Source: Lachnospiraceae bacterium
GTDB taxonomy: Bacteria; Bacteroidota; Bacteroidia; Bacteroidales; Muribaculaceae
Direction of reading: 5' to 3'
DNA length: 64,000 nt
NCBI GenBank assembly: GCA_023663655.1
Contig: JAMPGZ010000007.1
Location: 1-64,000, forward strand
Positions 45,653-54,549 of the stretch are shown in pieces. Within the stretch, counting starts at the first letter, position 1; every line of letters starts with the position of its first letter. The notes beneath the pieces were generated by a model. That model was not told the DNA's origin and searched no databases. It saw nothing but the letters and a program-made list of their open reading frames with translations. Both the position numbers and the translations under genes were made by a program.

Positions 45653-47980
45653 TTACTTTTTACGTGTTGCTGCACGACGCGCCGGCTTTTTAGGACGGGC
45701 ATCCTGCTCTTTGATTATATCACGGCACTCCTCCAAAGTCAGAGCCGATGGATCGGTCACAGTGCGCGGTATCTTGTAGTTATTCTTATTAAATGAGATA
45801 TAGGGACCGTAACGACCGTTCAGAATCTGCAATTCAGGTTCCTCATCAAAGCTCTTGATAAGACGCTTCGTCTCCCCTTCCCTCTTTTGCTGTATCATTT
45901 CCACAGCCTCTTCAAGGGTGACCTCCGATGCATTCTTATCTTCAGGGATGGAAACAAATTTACCATTATGCTTCACATAGGGACCATACTTTCCTATAGC
46001 CACAACAACTTCGGAATCTTCAAATTCGCCCAATACTCTCGGGAATTCAAAGAGTTTCAACGCTTCCTCCAATGTTATCGTAGCTACCGACTGCCCCTTG
46101 AGCAACGAAGCAAACTTGGGTTTTTCCTCACTCTCCGAATCGCCAATCTGAACCAACGGACCAAATCTGCCGATCTTCACACTCACCGGTCGACCGTCAG
46201 CATCAGTTCCGAGCTGACGTTCACCGACTTTATGCTCCAGACGCATATTAAGGGCATGGTCCACATCGGGATGGAACATTGTGTAGAAATCCTCTATCTC
46301 CTTGCTCCAACCGAGCGTGCCCTCGGCAATATCATCAAATTTCTCCTCCATCTTGGCGGTGAAATCATAGTCAAGAATCGAGGGGAAATACTCCGTGAGG
46401 AAGTCATTGACAATCTCACCGATATCGGTAGGAAGGAGCTTGCCTTTCTCCGAGCCTGTGGTTTCGGTGCGTTGCGACACTGAGATATTTCCATCCTTCA
46501 ATGTGAGCACTTCATATTGGCGTTCCTCGCCGGGATTCTCACCCTTTTCCACATATTCACGAGCTTGAATAGTGGAAATAGTGGGAGCATAGGTTGATGG
46601 ACGGCCTATACCAAGCTCCTCCATTTTCTTTACCAATGAAGCCTCGGTATAACGCGGAGGCTGCTGAGTGAAGCGTTGAGTGGCAACAATATCGCCCATA
46701 CCTAACTCCTCGCCACGCTGTATCTCAGGAAGGCGACCGGCATCATCTTCAACGCTGTCGTCATCACGTCCCTCGATGTACACCCTCAGGAATCCATCAA
46801 ACTTCACGACTTCACCGGTGGCGGTGAAATGCTCCGACCGCGTGGACGGTGTGATTTCGACAGTCGTCTTCTCTATCTGGGCATCAGCCATCTGTGACGC
46901 GATGGTACGCTTCCATATCAGAGAATATAGTTTCTTCTCCTGCGATGTTCCATCAATCGTTTTTGATGATATCTCAGTGGGGCGGATAGCCTCATGAGCC
47001 TCTTGAGCACCCTTGCTGTGGGTGTGATATTTTCTTGTCTTGAGATAATTCTCGCCAAGTTTCTCCTTAATTTCGGAAGCGATTGCGGCAACCGCCTGCG
47101 TCGACAGATTGAGCGAGTCGGTACGCATATAAGTTATGTAACCCGCTTCATACAATCGCTGGGCGATCATCATAGTCTGCGACACAGTGAAACCAAGCTT
47201 GCGTGCGGCTTCCTGCTGAAGCGTAGAGGTAGTAAACGGCGGCGCCGGCGACTTGGACAATGGCTTCTCGGTCACGGCTGTCACTTTAAAAGAAGCTCCG
47301 ACACAGGATTTCAACAGCTCCTCGACCTTGTTCCTGTCAGATATACGATGAGCGAGTTCTGCCTTAATTACAGAATCCGATGGTGTCAAGAACTCGGCGT
47401 TGACACGATAGAAAGGCTCCGATTTAAATTCCGAGATCTCCTTTTCGCGCTCTACTATAAGCCTGACGGCAACCGATTGCACACGCCCTGCGGATAGAGC
47501 CGGCTTAATCTTTTTCCAAAGCACCGGCGAAAGCTCAAAACCCACTATGCGGTCAAGCACTCTGCGAGCCTGCTGGGCATCGACACGGTTCAAGTCAATG
47601 GCACGAGGATTCTTTATAGCCTCTTCAATCGCCTTTTTGGTGATTTCATGAAACACTATTCGCTTCGTGGTGTGCGGATCAAGCCCGAGCACTTCACACA
47701 AATGCCATGCGATAGCTTCTCCCTCGCGGTCCTCATCGGATGCGAGCCACACCGTGTCGGCATTCTTCACCTCACTTTTAAGATCGGCTACAAGAGCTTT
47801 CTTTTCAGCCGGTATCTCATACACCGGCTGGAATCCGTGCTCAACATCAATGCCGAATTTCTTTTTGTTAAGGTCTCGTATATGTCCGTAGCTCGACATA
47901 ACTTTATAGTCGGAACCTAAAAATTTTTCTATTGTTTTTGCTTTAGCAGGTGACTCTACTATGACTAAATTCTTCGGCAT
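45653..47980 (-). CDS. topA: DNA topoisomerase I
   Basis: This 775-residue type IA topoisomerase relaxes negative supercoils. The Toprim domain (1-115; VIVESPAKAKTIEKFLG, DEDREGEAIAWHL) and the active-site Tyr within EAGYITYMRTDS are clear. The last third has several short GRYGPY-type repeats (RFGPLVQIGD, IGKYGPYVKHNGKF, NGRYGPYISFNKN), the Topo C-repeat form, in place of Cys-type zinc ribbons. A short basic tail (RPKKPARRAATRKK) ends it. A -7 box (TAATTTTG, 48008-48015) lies upstream. Confidence 0.93.
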   Translation of the reverse strand: MPKNLVIVESPAKAKTIEKFLGSDYKVMSSYGHIRDLNKKKFGIDVEHGFQPVYEIPAEKKALVADLKSEVKNADTVWLASDEDREGEAIAWHLCEVLGLDPHTTKRIVFHEITKKAIEEAIKNPRAIDLNRVDAQQARRVLDRIVGFELSPVLWKKIKPALSAGRVQSVAVRLIVEREKEISEFKSEPFYRVNAEFLTPSDSVIKAELAHRISDRNKVEELLKSCVGASFKVTAVTEKPLSKSPAPPFTTSTLQQEAARKLGFTVSQTMMIAQRLYEAGYITYMRTDSLNLSTQAVAAIASEIKEKLGENYLKTRKYHTHSKGAQEAHEAIRPTEISSKTIDGTSQEKKLYSLIWKRTIASQMADAQIEKTTVEITPSTRSEHFTATGEVVKFDGFLRVYIEGRDDDSVEDDAGRLPEIQRGEELGMGDIVATQRFTQQPPRYTEASLVKKMEELGIGRPSTYAPTISTIQAREYVEKGENPGEERQYEVLTLKDGNISVSQRTETTGSEKGKLLPTDIGEIVNDFLTEYFPSILDYDFTAKMEEKFDDIAEGTLGWSKEIEDFYTMFHPDVDHALNMRLEHKVGERQLGTDADGRPVSVKIGRFGPLVQIGDSESEEKPKFASLLKGQSVATITLEEALKLFEFPRVLGEFEDSEVVVAIGKYGPYVKHNGKFVSIPEDKNASEVTLEEAVEMIQQKREGETKRLIKSFDEEPELQILNGRYGPYISFNKNNYKIPRTVTDPSALTLEECRDIIKEQDARPKKPARRAATRKK

Positions 47981-48007
47981 GATGATAATTTACGTTCAAA
48001 ATTTTGG

Positions 48008-48015
48008 CAAAATTA
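48008..48015 (-). promoter_or_regulatory. -7 box upstream of topA
   Basis: TAATTTTG on the minus strand is a good -7 match, just upstream of the ATG at 47980; the -33 part is weak. Confidence 0.45.
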
Positions 48016-48090
48016 GGAAAAAGTTGCATATTAAAAATTATAATTTCACATTTTATAATCTTTTTCCCATAGATTAACCATACTTATAAC

Positions 48091-48121
48091 AAAAAATAGG
48101 CTGATTTTTCATCAACCTATA
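48091..48121 (-). terminator. Terminator of dnaX
   Basis: ATAGGTTGATGA and AATCAGCCTAT pair on the minus strand and run into six T. It lies 25 bases past the dnaX stop and ahead of topA. Confidence 0.75.
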
Positions 48122-48144
48122 TTATAAAAACTGTTTCTCTCCCA

Positions 48145-49893
48145 TTATATCAAGGTAAGATGGAAATCATCGATGAACTTGTTGAAATAAGGGTGATTCT
48201 TACGCATGACCTGAAATGCCTCGGCATCGGTCAACGAGGTCACTGTAGCCTTCTCCTTATTCAAAGTCACCTCAAGGGTCACATAATCGTTAAGAAGACG
48301 CGATCTCAACTCCCCTACGATAAGCTGCATCGACGATACAAGGATGTCACGTATAGCCTCGCTTTCCACCACAGCCTTGAACACAGCATCGCCGGAGCGT
48401 TGCGGATTGGAGATGCGCATCGCATTTATCATCAGGTGTTCGGTGGGATAATTATCCATGATGCTTTTCCATGCCTCGGAAAATTGCTCGTCGGTAAATG
48501 AACCGTTTCTCCGCTGATATGGCTTCTCGGCTTCCGACACTTTGACTTCATCCTGCTTTTTAAACCCTTTTATCGACAAATCGGGCACATTCATACCGCC
48601 GAATGGCGCCCTCGGCTTTGGAAAAGCGGCGGGTCTTACAGGTGGCGGCGCTGCAGTATGCCTCATGGTTACAGTAGCCGGCTTGGGTGTCATCTGAACA
48701 GGACGCTGAGGCTGTGTCGGCTGCGATGCCGGTGATGCCTTGCCCGATGAAGCTATCGGACGTAACTGCCCCTCTCCCGCATCACTTTCATTTTGAGAGG
48801 GGCTGACCGCTTGGCACAGTTTAATGAGCGTGAGCTCGACCAGAAACTGCTTGTTGGAAGCGGTGCGATAATTGAGATCTGCATCATTAAGAATATCCAT
48901 CGCCTTATACAGGAACGACGGAGCACATTTTGCCGCCACTGCCGCTATATGCGATTTCGCATCATCACTTGCTTCAAGAAGGGTTATGGTAGCAGGCTCA
49001 CGTGCCACCATCAGGTCGCGGAAATGAGAAGCAAGACCATTGATGAAGAACAATGAATCAAAGCCCTTGTCACGAATCTCCTTATATATAAGCAACGATT
49101 CCGGAACATTGCCTGCGAGAAACGCCTCTACAAGACGGTCGTAATACTCATAATCAAGGATGTTAAGGCTGTCGATCGCTGCTCGGTAGGTGACATTGCC
49201 CATCGATGATGCGGCAACCTGGTCAAATATGGAGAGCGCATCGCGCATCGCGCCGTCAGCCTTGCGGGCTATAACATTAAGAGCCGAATCCTCGACCGAT
49301 ATATTTTCCTGCGAGGCTATATACTTGAGATGGTCGACCATATCCTGAATCGTGATACGGTTGAAGTCATATATCTGGCATCGCGAAAGAATAGTGGGGA
49401 TGATCTTATGCTTCTCGGTTGTGGCGAGAATAAACACCACATAGGATGGCGGCTCCTCAAGAGTCTTTAGAAAAGCGTTGAACGCCGCTGTCGACAGCAT
49501 GTGGACCTCATCGACTATAAACACACGGTAACGAGCATTGACCGGTGGCACCTGCACCTGATCGGTGAGCTCCCTCATGTAGTCCACGCCATTATTTGAC
49601 GCTGCGTCAAGCTCGACTATATTCAGGGAATTTCCTTTATTAAATTCCCGGCAAGAAGGGCATTCGTTGCAAGCCTCCCCCTCGGGAGTGCGATGCTCGC
49701 AATTGATTGTTTTCGCAAATATGCGGGCACAAGACGTCTTGCCCACTCCTCGCGAGCCGCAGAACAAGTAGGCATGGGCGAGCCTGTCCTTGCTTATCGA
49801 ATTGCGCAATGTTGCCGTCAATGCCGCTTGTCCAACAACACTTTTAAATGTAGACGGGCGATATTTACGGGCTGAAACTATGTAATTTTCCAT
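48145..49893 (-). CDS. dnaX: DNA polymerase III gamma/tau subunit
   Basis: This 582-residue clamp-loader ATPase loads the sliding clamp at the replication fork. The P-loop is at 46-54 (GSRGVGKTS), then zinc-site cysteines (CEHRTPEGEACNECPSC), Walker B (VFIVDEVHMLS) and sensor (ILSRCQIYDF). A Pro/Ala-rich linker (about 375-430) follows, then a tau-like C-terminal domain. The ATG at 49893 (MENYIVSARKYRP) is chosen because the -7 box TATATTTG at 49912-49919 overlaps the region of the longer frame. No slippery frameshift site was looked for in detail. Confidence 0.92.
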   Translation of the reverse strand: MENYIVSARKYRPSTFKSVVGQAALTATLRNSISKDRLAHAYLFCGSRGVGKTSCARIFAKTINCEHRTPEGEACNECPSCREFNKGNSLNIVELDAASNNGVDYMRELTDQVQVPPVNARYRVFIVDEVHMLSTAAFNAFLKTLEEPPSYVVFILATTEKHKIIPTILSRCQIYDFNRITIQDMVDHLKYIASQENISVEDSALNVIARKADGAMRDALSIFDQVAASSMGNVTYRAAIDSLNILDYEYYDRLVEAFLAGNVPESLLIYKEIRDKGFDSLFFINGLASHFRDLMVAREPATITLLEASDDAKSHIAAVAAKCAPSFLYKAMDILNDADLNYRTASNKQFLVELTLIKLCQAVSPSQNESDAGEGQLRPIASSGKASPASQPTQPQRPVQMTPKPATVTMRHTAAPPPVRPAAFPKPRAPFGGMNVPDLSIKGFKKQDEVKVSEAEKPYQRRNGSFTDEQFSEAWKSIMDNYPTEHLMINAMRISNPQRSGDAVFKAVVESEAIRDILVSSMQLIVGELRSRLLNDYVTLEVTLNKEKATVTSLTDAEAFQVMRKNHPYFNKFIDDFHLTLI

Positions 49894-49911
49894 ATATGGT
49901 TCTTTCTTGCA

Positions 49912-49919
49912 CAAATATA
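49912..49919 (-). promoter_or_regulatory. -7 box of dnaX
   Basis: TATATTTG on the minus strand lies about 19 bases before the ATG at 49893 and excludes the upstream in-frame codon at 49914. The -33 element is at a less usual spacing of 23 nt. Confidence 0.5.
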
Positions 49920-49984
49920 CAATTTAAAATTGACATTTCACACAAAAAAGGACACGCGGATCAATCGAAACACATAGAGGCTGT

Positions 49985-52714
49985 TTAATGTCGAGTCTTA
50001 ATCGGCTCTGACAAACACTGTTTTACAAAGCGTAGTATATCGGCTTCCGAAATACGGTGATTGAATGGATCGGGGAAACCATGTTTTCCTTTGGCTATAC
50101 AGCTGACCGTCACACTCTTCACTGAGTTTTTCAATCGTTCCACAGTTTCAGGAGATGTGATCGGATCATTCTCTCCATAGACGATCAAGACCGGAATATC
50201 CATCTCTTTCAATTTAGATTCAGCATCAACCCCTTTTATAGAGCGGTAATACTTCTGACTCATCTTCATACCCCAGAATTCAAATTCATCAGGAGTATTT
50301 TTTGTATTCTCAAGCATCTGTGAAGCGGTGTCGGGTATGCCAAGAGCCGGATATACCAAAATCAAGCCCTTGTATCTTTGCGGATTCTCATAAGCTGTCA
50401 TCGTGGATACAAGCGCGCCTTGACTGCATCCGAGAAGCATAATTCTCTCAGAATCTATGTTGGGAAGCTTTTCAATCATGTCGGATATCGCTTCAAGATC
50501 GGCAAGTTCGGTATATACACTCATGTCGGTGGTCTTCCCGTCGCTGCGACTGTTCATCCCTCCGCCACAAAAATCGAAAATGAATGCTGCCACACCATTA
50601 CTTGCCATACATTCAGCATATTTCTGCGTCTCACGGAAAGAGCCGTTGAATCCATGAGACATGATCACGGCAGGAAGTTTACCGTCAACCATATAACGTG
50701 ATTCAAATGGCAGGTAGATAACACCTCTCAAGATTCCATTTGGTGTTTTTACGTCAATATCCCTTGTGCTATAGAATATGGTGTCGCCAGCCGATGTACC
50801 TGCAGCTATTTCCGAAAATGCGTCAAGAATGCGTGTGGGACGATGATTCTCAAAAGCCCCGAGAGGATAATACCCCTCCGATTCAGGAGCCCAATAAAAC
50901 ACCCCGTGGCACTCAGCCAAAGGATAGGTGGCATCCATAAGTCTACGCATAAAAGCATACCCCTCATTCGGGCGAAGCGACTCATATCCGGTCTCAACTA
51001 TCATCACCGGCTTTTCATATTCTTCAGCGAGAGTCTTTATGTTGGCAACGACACGGTCGATTGTCTCACTCTCATTTTTTGTCTTTTTTGCCTGCAAATC
51101 CCAATATGGATACACACTCATGCCGATCATATCGTAGCGTGCCCCATATTTTTTGAGTCCGTTAAATATATGGTGATAGCGTCCTATATCAGCACCACAG
51201 TCAAGATGCACAATACAGGTGATGTCGGGATAAACTTTCTTTGCCGCGACGTATGCAGCCTCTGTAAAGCCGGCATATTGCTTCATGTTTGTCTCGGCAC
51301 GACCCATATCCCACAGCATTCCATGAGTCGTCTCATTTCCCTGTTGCATCCATTTCACGTTGATTCCGTTCTCCTTTAGAAGCCGCAAAGTCTCCATTGT
51401 ATGATCAGCTACAGCTTTCTTCATCTTACTGTAATTGAACTTTCTCCATGCATTTGGAATCGGTTGTTTACCGGGATCCGCCCATGAATCGGAATAATGA
51501 AAGCACAACATGATCTCCATGTCGTTTGCCTTGGCTCGTTTTGCAAGTTTAAGCACATCTTCTTTATTACAAAAACCACCCTTGGGATCAACCCACACAC
51601 GCAGACGCACGGCATTCATTCCAAGTTGCTTCATCAACGCCACCGTTTCCGTCTCCTCTCCAAGAGAATTAAAAAATTTCCCACCGCGAGCCTCAGTCAT
51701 AGTGGTGCCGCTTATGTCTCCACCGAGCCAGTAAGGCGTGATACGCTCTTTTTGCCACAGCTTTGGCATGGCATCAGCCAGATACTGAGAGATGGATTCA
51801 TAATTGTGTTCACCATCCGGCTGTACCGAAAAATGGAGATTTCCAGAGTCAGGCTTTTCTGAATATTCAAATAACGGAGCAACTGTTTTAATCGATTCAA
51901 TAAGGTTCCGCTCCGGTTCATAAGCAATATCCTTTGTGCCGGTATATGCAAGTATATCGATGTCATTGCCGCGATAGGGAGTTGCCGCGATTTGTGAATT
52001 GAGCCATTTGGCAGCGTCAGCAGCCGATTTCTTGCTGCCCGATTCATCATATATCCATAAGTCTCCGCTAAGAGGAATGTACCGGCTGAAGGCATCGGGA
52101 TCGAAAGCAAGTTGATACCATGCGGAAAGTGAGCCCATGGAGAAGCCGCCGTAGGCACGATGGTGTCGTGACGCAGTAATTGCGCCATCGTCAAATGAAC
52201 GCAGATATGTATTATAGTTTCTGCCAACTGCCGGAATGATGAAATTTCTCAATTCCTTATGAAAATTCCTGACACAGTCTATAGTGCTGTCCATCCCTTT
52301 TGGTTCCCCGACGTTATCCGACGGATAATAAGAAGCGCTTACTATTATGATTGGATCCATCAATCCATCTTCGATCAGATGGTCGGCAATTTTATTGAGA
52401 GGATACGGGGTGCGGTCTGTCGAAAAAAACGATTCAGGATTGTCCCCTCCTCCATGAGCAAGATAAAGCACATTATAGCGTGAGATCTTATCGGAAGGGT
52501 CATACCCGCCCGGCAGATACACAAGGGCATTCTTTTCCGACTCCACCCCATCGGCAGTTATCACCTTGTAGCATAGAGTGTCAATTCTTCCTTTGAGTAA
52601 TGCCTCTCCGGCATAGCGGTCAGGAATGTTTTTTACTCCTCCGGCAGTCACAACTTCAGGGAGTGTTAAAGCAATTGCAAAAAACGAGAGTAGAATTGCA
52701 ATGATTTTTTTCAT
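49985..52714 (-). CDS. Trimodular esterase - GH53 endo-galactanase - alpha/beta hydrolase
   Basis: This 909-residue secreted protein joins three catalytic units. After a signal peptide (1-24), residues about 40-320 form an esterase of the Esterase-D/feruloyl type (nucleophile S192 in YGGFSMGS, probable His303). Residues about 325-635 form a GH53 endo-beta-1,4-galactanase domain, with acid/base E461 (QQGNETTHGMLW) and nucleophile E574 (IVETGYES). Residues about 650-905 form a second alpha/beta hydrolase (S764 in LGCSQG, D850, H878). It likely de-acylates and cuts pectic galactan or arabinogalactan side chains. No SusCD pair lies beside it; a sugar transporter (SLC45) is three genes upstream on the same strand. 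Confidence 0.88.
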   Translation of the reverse strand: MKKIIAILLSFFAIALTLPEVVTAGGVKNIPDRYAGEALLKGRIDTLCYKVITADGVESEKNALVYLPGGYDPSDKISRYNVLYLAHGGGDNPESFFSTDRTPYPLNKIADHLIEDGLMDPIIIVSASYYPSDNVGEPKGMDSTIDCVRNFHKELRNFIIPAVGRNYNTYLRSFDDGAITASRHHRAYGGFSMGSLSAWYQLAFDPDAFSRYIPLSGDLWIYDESGSKKSAADAAKWLNSQIAATPYRGNDIDILAYTGTKDIAYEPERNLIESIKTVAPLFEYSEKPDSGNLHFSVQPDGEHNYESISQYLADAMPKLWQKERITPYWLGGDISGTTMTEARGGKFFNSLGEETETVALMKQLGMNAVRLRVWVDPKGGFCNKEDVLKLAKRAKANDMEIMLCFHYSDSWADPGKQPIPNAWRKFNYSKMKKAVADHTMETLRLLKENGINVKWMQQGNETTHGMLWDMGRAETNMKQYAGFTEAAYVAAKKVYPDITCIVHLDCGADIGRYHHIFNGLKKYGARYDMIGMSVYPYWDLQAKKTKNESETIDRVVANIKTLAEEYEKPVMIVETGYESLRPNEGYAFMRRLMDATYPLAECHGVFYWAPESEGYYPLGAFENHRPTRILDAFSEIAAGTSAGDTIFYSTRDIDVKTPNGILRGVIYLPFESRYMVDGKLPAVIMSHGFNGSFRETQKYAECMASNGVAAFIFDFCGGGMNSRSDGKTTDMSVYTELADLEAISDMIEKLPNIDSERIMLLGCSQGALVSTMTAYENPQRYKGLILVYPALGIPDTASQMLENTKNTPDEFEFWGMKMSQKYYRSIKGVDAESKLKEMDIPVLIVYGENDPITSPETVERLKNSVKSVTVSCIAKGKHGFPDPFNHRISEADILRFVKQCLSEPIKTRH

Positions 52715-52872
52715 GGCGGTTCAGCATTAATGGTTACGTTGGATAATATACATGAGAATATTGACTTGAATATTTTTGAATTCACCGCAAATGCAAATTC
52801 AATCAAAATCCAAATACGCTACTCTAATAGTGTTCAAAATTAATAATTTCCCATGACTTATCCAACAGTAAG

Positions 52873-53010
52873 TCACGACTTGCTTTCCGCGAGCCTCTCG
52901 AGGAGTTCAGGAGTAAGTATAGTGCGTTTCTCCGAAAAATGAATTTTATTCAGTTCCACTGCCGAGAGTTTCACCGCGCCGTCAACAGCAGGTTTTCTAA
53001 TCTTTTTCAT
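52873..53010 (-). CDS. Small peptide of the thioredoxin/C39-VKOR operon
   Basis: A 45-residue frame (MKKIRKPAVDG at the start) begins 16 bases after the stop of the C39-VKOR gene on the same strand. It carries an amphipathic KLSAVELNKIHF block and then TPELLERL. The first part has the look of a leader peptide of Bacteroidales peptide natural products (MKKIRK, KLS-x-x-EL), but it has no GG cleavage motif and no Cys, so the class is not certain. The linkage to an oxidoreductase operon is the main reason to take it as real. It was too short to be picked up by length filters. Confidence 0.6.
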   Translation of the reverse strand: MKKIRKPAVDGAVKLSAVELNKIHFSEKRTILTPELLERLAESKS

Positions 53011-53026
53011 AATATTCTGTTTTCTA

Positions 53027-54025
53027 TCAATCTTCCGATTTATCAAACACCGGGAGAATCCGGTTCAACGCAAGCAGCACAAACAGATATGTGGCACCGA
53101 GAACAAAGAACTCTATTTTCAACGGAAATACACCGCTGAACCATCCGCCGCCAAGATAGCAGAAGAAAAGCAGCCACAGAGAGCATTGCACACTCACACA
53201 AAGAGTACACCACATCTTTGCCCGGAATCTCTGATACCATATACTCCAGAACGTGAATGGAAGACAACAAGCGTTGCACAAAGCAAGGTAACATATCCAT
53301 TGAGGAAATATAAACAGGGTGAGCAAACTAACCGAAAAATAAGTGAACCCCACTTCACTCCAACTGAATATCCCGAAAAATTTAGCCGCTTTCATCTCAA
53401 GCACATTGTCGCACCCTCCCTCCTGAAGAGCCTTGCACACGGTGTCGGCGACCCTGTTCTTTATCTTTAAAGACTTTTGAACCAAAAGATAAGTGAGATA
53501 CAATCCGGCTATGTCGATCAACGCAAGCAGCACTGTCGACACATGACGGTAAATCCCGTTGCTTATAAAAAGATAAAGGAACAAAGCCACGGCACACATC
53601 CACAGCATCCATCTCTTAGCCTTTGCGAAAAACAGATCCCGACAATGCTCTTTATACTCAGGCTCACAAGAATCTTCTTGCGGATAAGCCACAAATACCG
53701 TGCCGCTCCAAGCCTTCTGAAACTCCGTCAGAGGCATCTCCTCGACAACGCCTTGCGTCATATAACGCACTCTGTCACCGTTAATGTCTGTGACTATGAC
53801 AAGCCCTCCGCCGGTATGGGCGATAAACGGCACATCCAATTTCACAATGTCGCCGGGCGAGGATAAGTTGAATCCTTCACCCTCGACACCGTATTGCCCC
53901 AAAAGTTTGGAAAGACCGAATAATGACTTAAACGGCATATTCTCGAATTGCTTGTCAGAATATCCCTGAGTATGGGGCACCCCCAGTTCTGTAAGGAAAT
54001 CGGTAAAAATAGTCGTCTCAGCCAT
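53027..54025 (-). CDS. C39-peptidase-like domain fused to vitamin K epoxide reductase
   Basis: This 332-residue membrane protein has an N-terminal C39-peptidase-like domain (about 1-118: FKSLFGLSKLLGQYGVEGEGF, DVPFIAHTGGGLVIVTDINGDRV, LTEFQKAWSGTVFVAYP). The catalytic Cys and the His of the C39 family are missing, so this part is likely a binding domain rather than a protease. Residues about 140-332 form a VKOR domain with several membrane segments, loop cysteines C197 and C205, and the redox motif C273-x-x-C276 (WCTLC). VKOR enzymes make disulfides with a thioredoxin-type partner, here the next gene upstream. The set resembles peptide-processing loci of Bacteroidales. Confidence 0.82.
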   Translation of the reverse strand: MAETTIFTDFLTELGVPHTQGYSDKQFENMPFKSLFGLSKLLGQYGVEGEGFNLSSPGDIVKLDVPFIAHTGGGLVIVTDINGDRVRYMTQGVVEEMPLTEFQKAWSGTVFVAYPQEDSCEPEYKEHCRDLFFAKAKRWMLWMCAVALFLYLFISNGIYRHVSTVLLALIDIAGLYLTYLLVQKSLKIKNRVADTVCKALQEGGCDNVLEMKAAKFFGIFSWSEVGFTYFSVSLLTLFIFPQWICYLALCNACCLPFTFWSIWYQRFRAKMWCTLCVSVQCSLWLLFFCYLGGGWFSGVFPLKIEFFVLGATYLFVLLALNRILPVFDKSED

Positions 54026-54031
54026 AACAGA

Positions 54032-54328
54032 TTAATTAGCGAATGATTCCACTTTGCTAAGGAGCACCTCGCCATCAATCTCTCCGCTATGCTTCCACAC
54101 AGCCTCGCCATCACGATAGACAATAAATGTAGGCACTGACTCCACTCCAGCATGATCGGCAGCCTCACGGTTCTCATCTATATCAAGCTGATAAACCGGC
54201 ACTCTGCTCTCAAGCAGCTCCTTCACTTGCTCGACAACCGGCATCATCTTACGGCAATGAGGGCACCATGTCGCAAAAAACTCCACAAGCACCACTTTAT
54301 TGGCAGAAATCAAATCCTTATACTCCAT
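54032..54328 (-). CDS. Thioredoxin
   Basis: This 98-residue thioredoxin has the redox motif WCPHC (C22 and C25) in VEFFATWCPHCRKMMP, and the cis-Pro block SVPTFIVYRDG. There is no signal peptide, so it is cytoplasmic unless the start is misread. It is the first gene of a three-gene minus-strand unit with the C39-VKOR protein (six bases downstream) and the 45-residue peptide. It may hand electrons to, or take them from, the VKOR domain. The redox centre is typical, so the enzymatic class is firm; the partner is inferred from position. Confidence 0.88.
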   Translation of the reverse strand: MEYKDLISANKVVLVEFFATWCPHCRKMMPVVEQVKELLESRVPVYQLDIDENREAADHAGVESVPTFIVYRDGEAVWKHSGEIDGEVLLSKVESFAN

Positions 54329-54455
54329 AATCGTTGTATTTTAAAGTTAGTCATCGCTATAATAACAACCGTGTTAAGAGCTTGTTTAATAACAAATGTG
54401 AAAATAAGCCGCCACGTTAAGACAGTCGCAACTCGTCACTCATGACAAAACGACA

Positions 54456-54488
54456 GGCTCCTAAAAATCATGTCGATTTTTAGGAGCC
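54456..54488 (-). terminator. Hairpin between SLC45 gene and thioredoxin operon
   Basis: GGCTCCTAAAAATC and GATTTTTAGGAGCC form a perfect 14-bp stem around a 5-base loop. It lies about 60 bases past the SLC45 stop. The T run after it on the minus strand is weak, so the termination role is probable rather than certain. Confidence 0.65.
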
Positions 54489-54549
54489 ACGATAATTCAT
54501 TTGTAAAAACACCCGTCATCGCCAAGACGGCAACCGAGTGCTACATCAG

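Noticed and set aside
46994..47497. Plus-strand frame within topA
   Set aside because: It is antisense to the conserved topoisomerase core and has no domain signal.
53986..54060. A possible ABC transporter partner for the C39-like domain
   Set aside because: No ATPase or exporter gene is present in this operon; only thioredoxin, C39-VKOR and the small peptide are seen.
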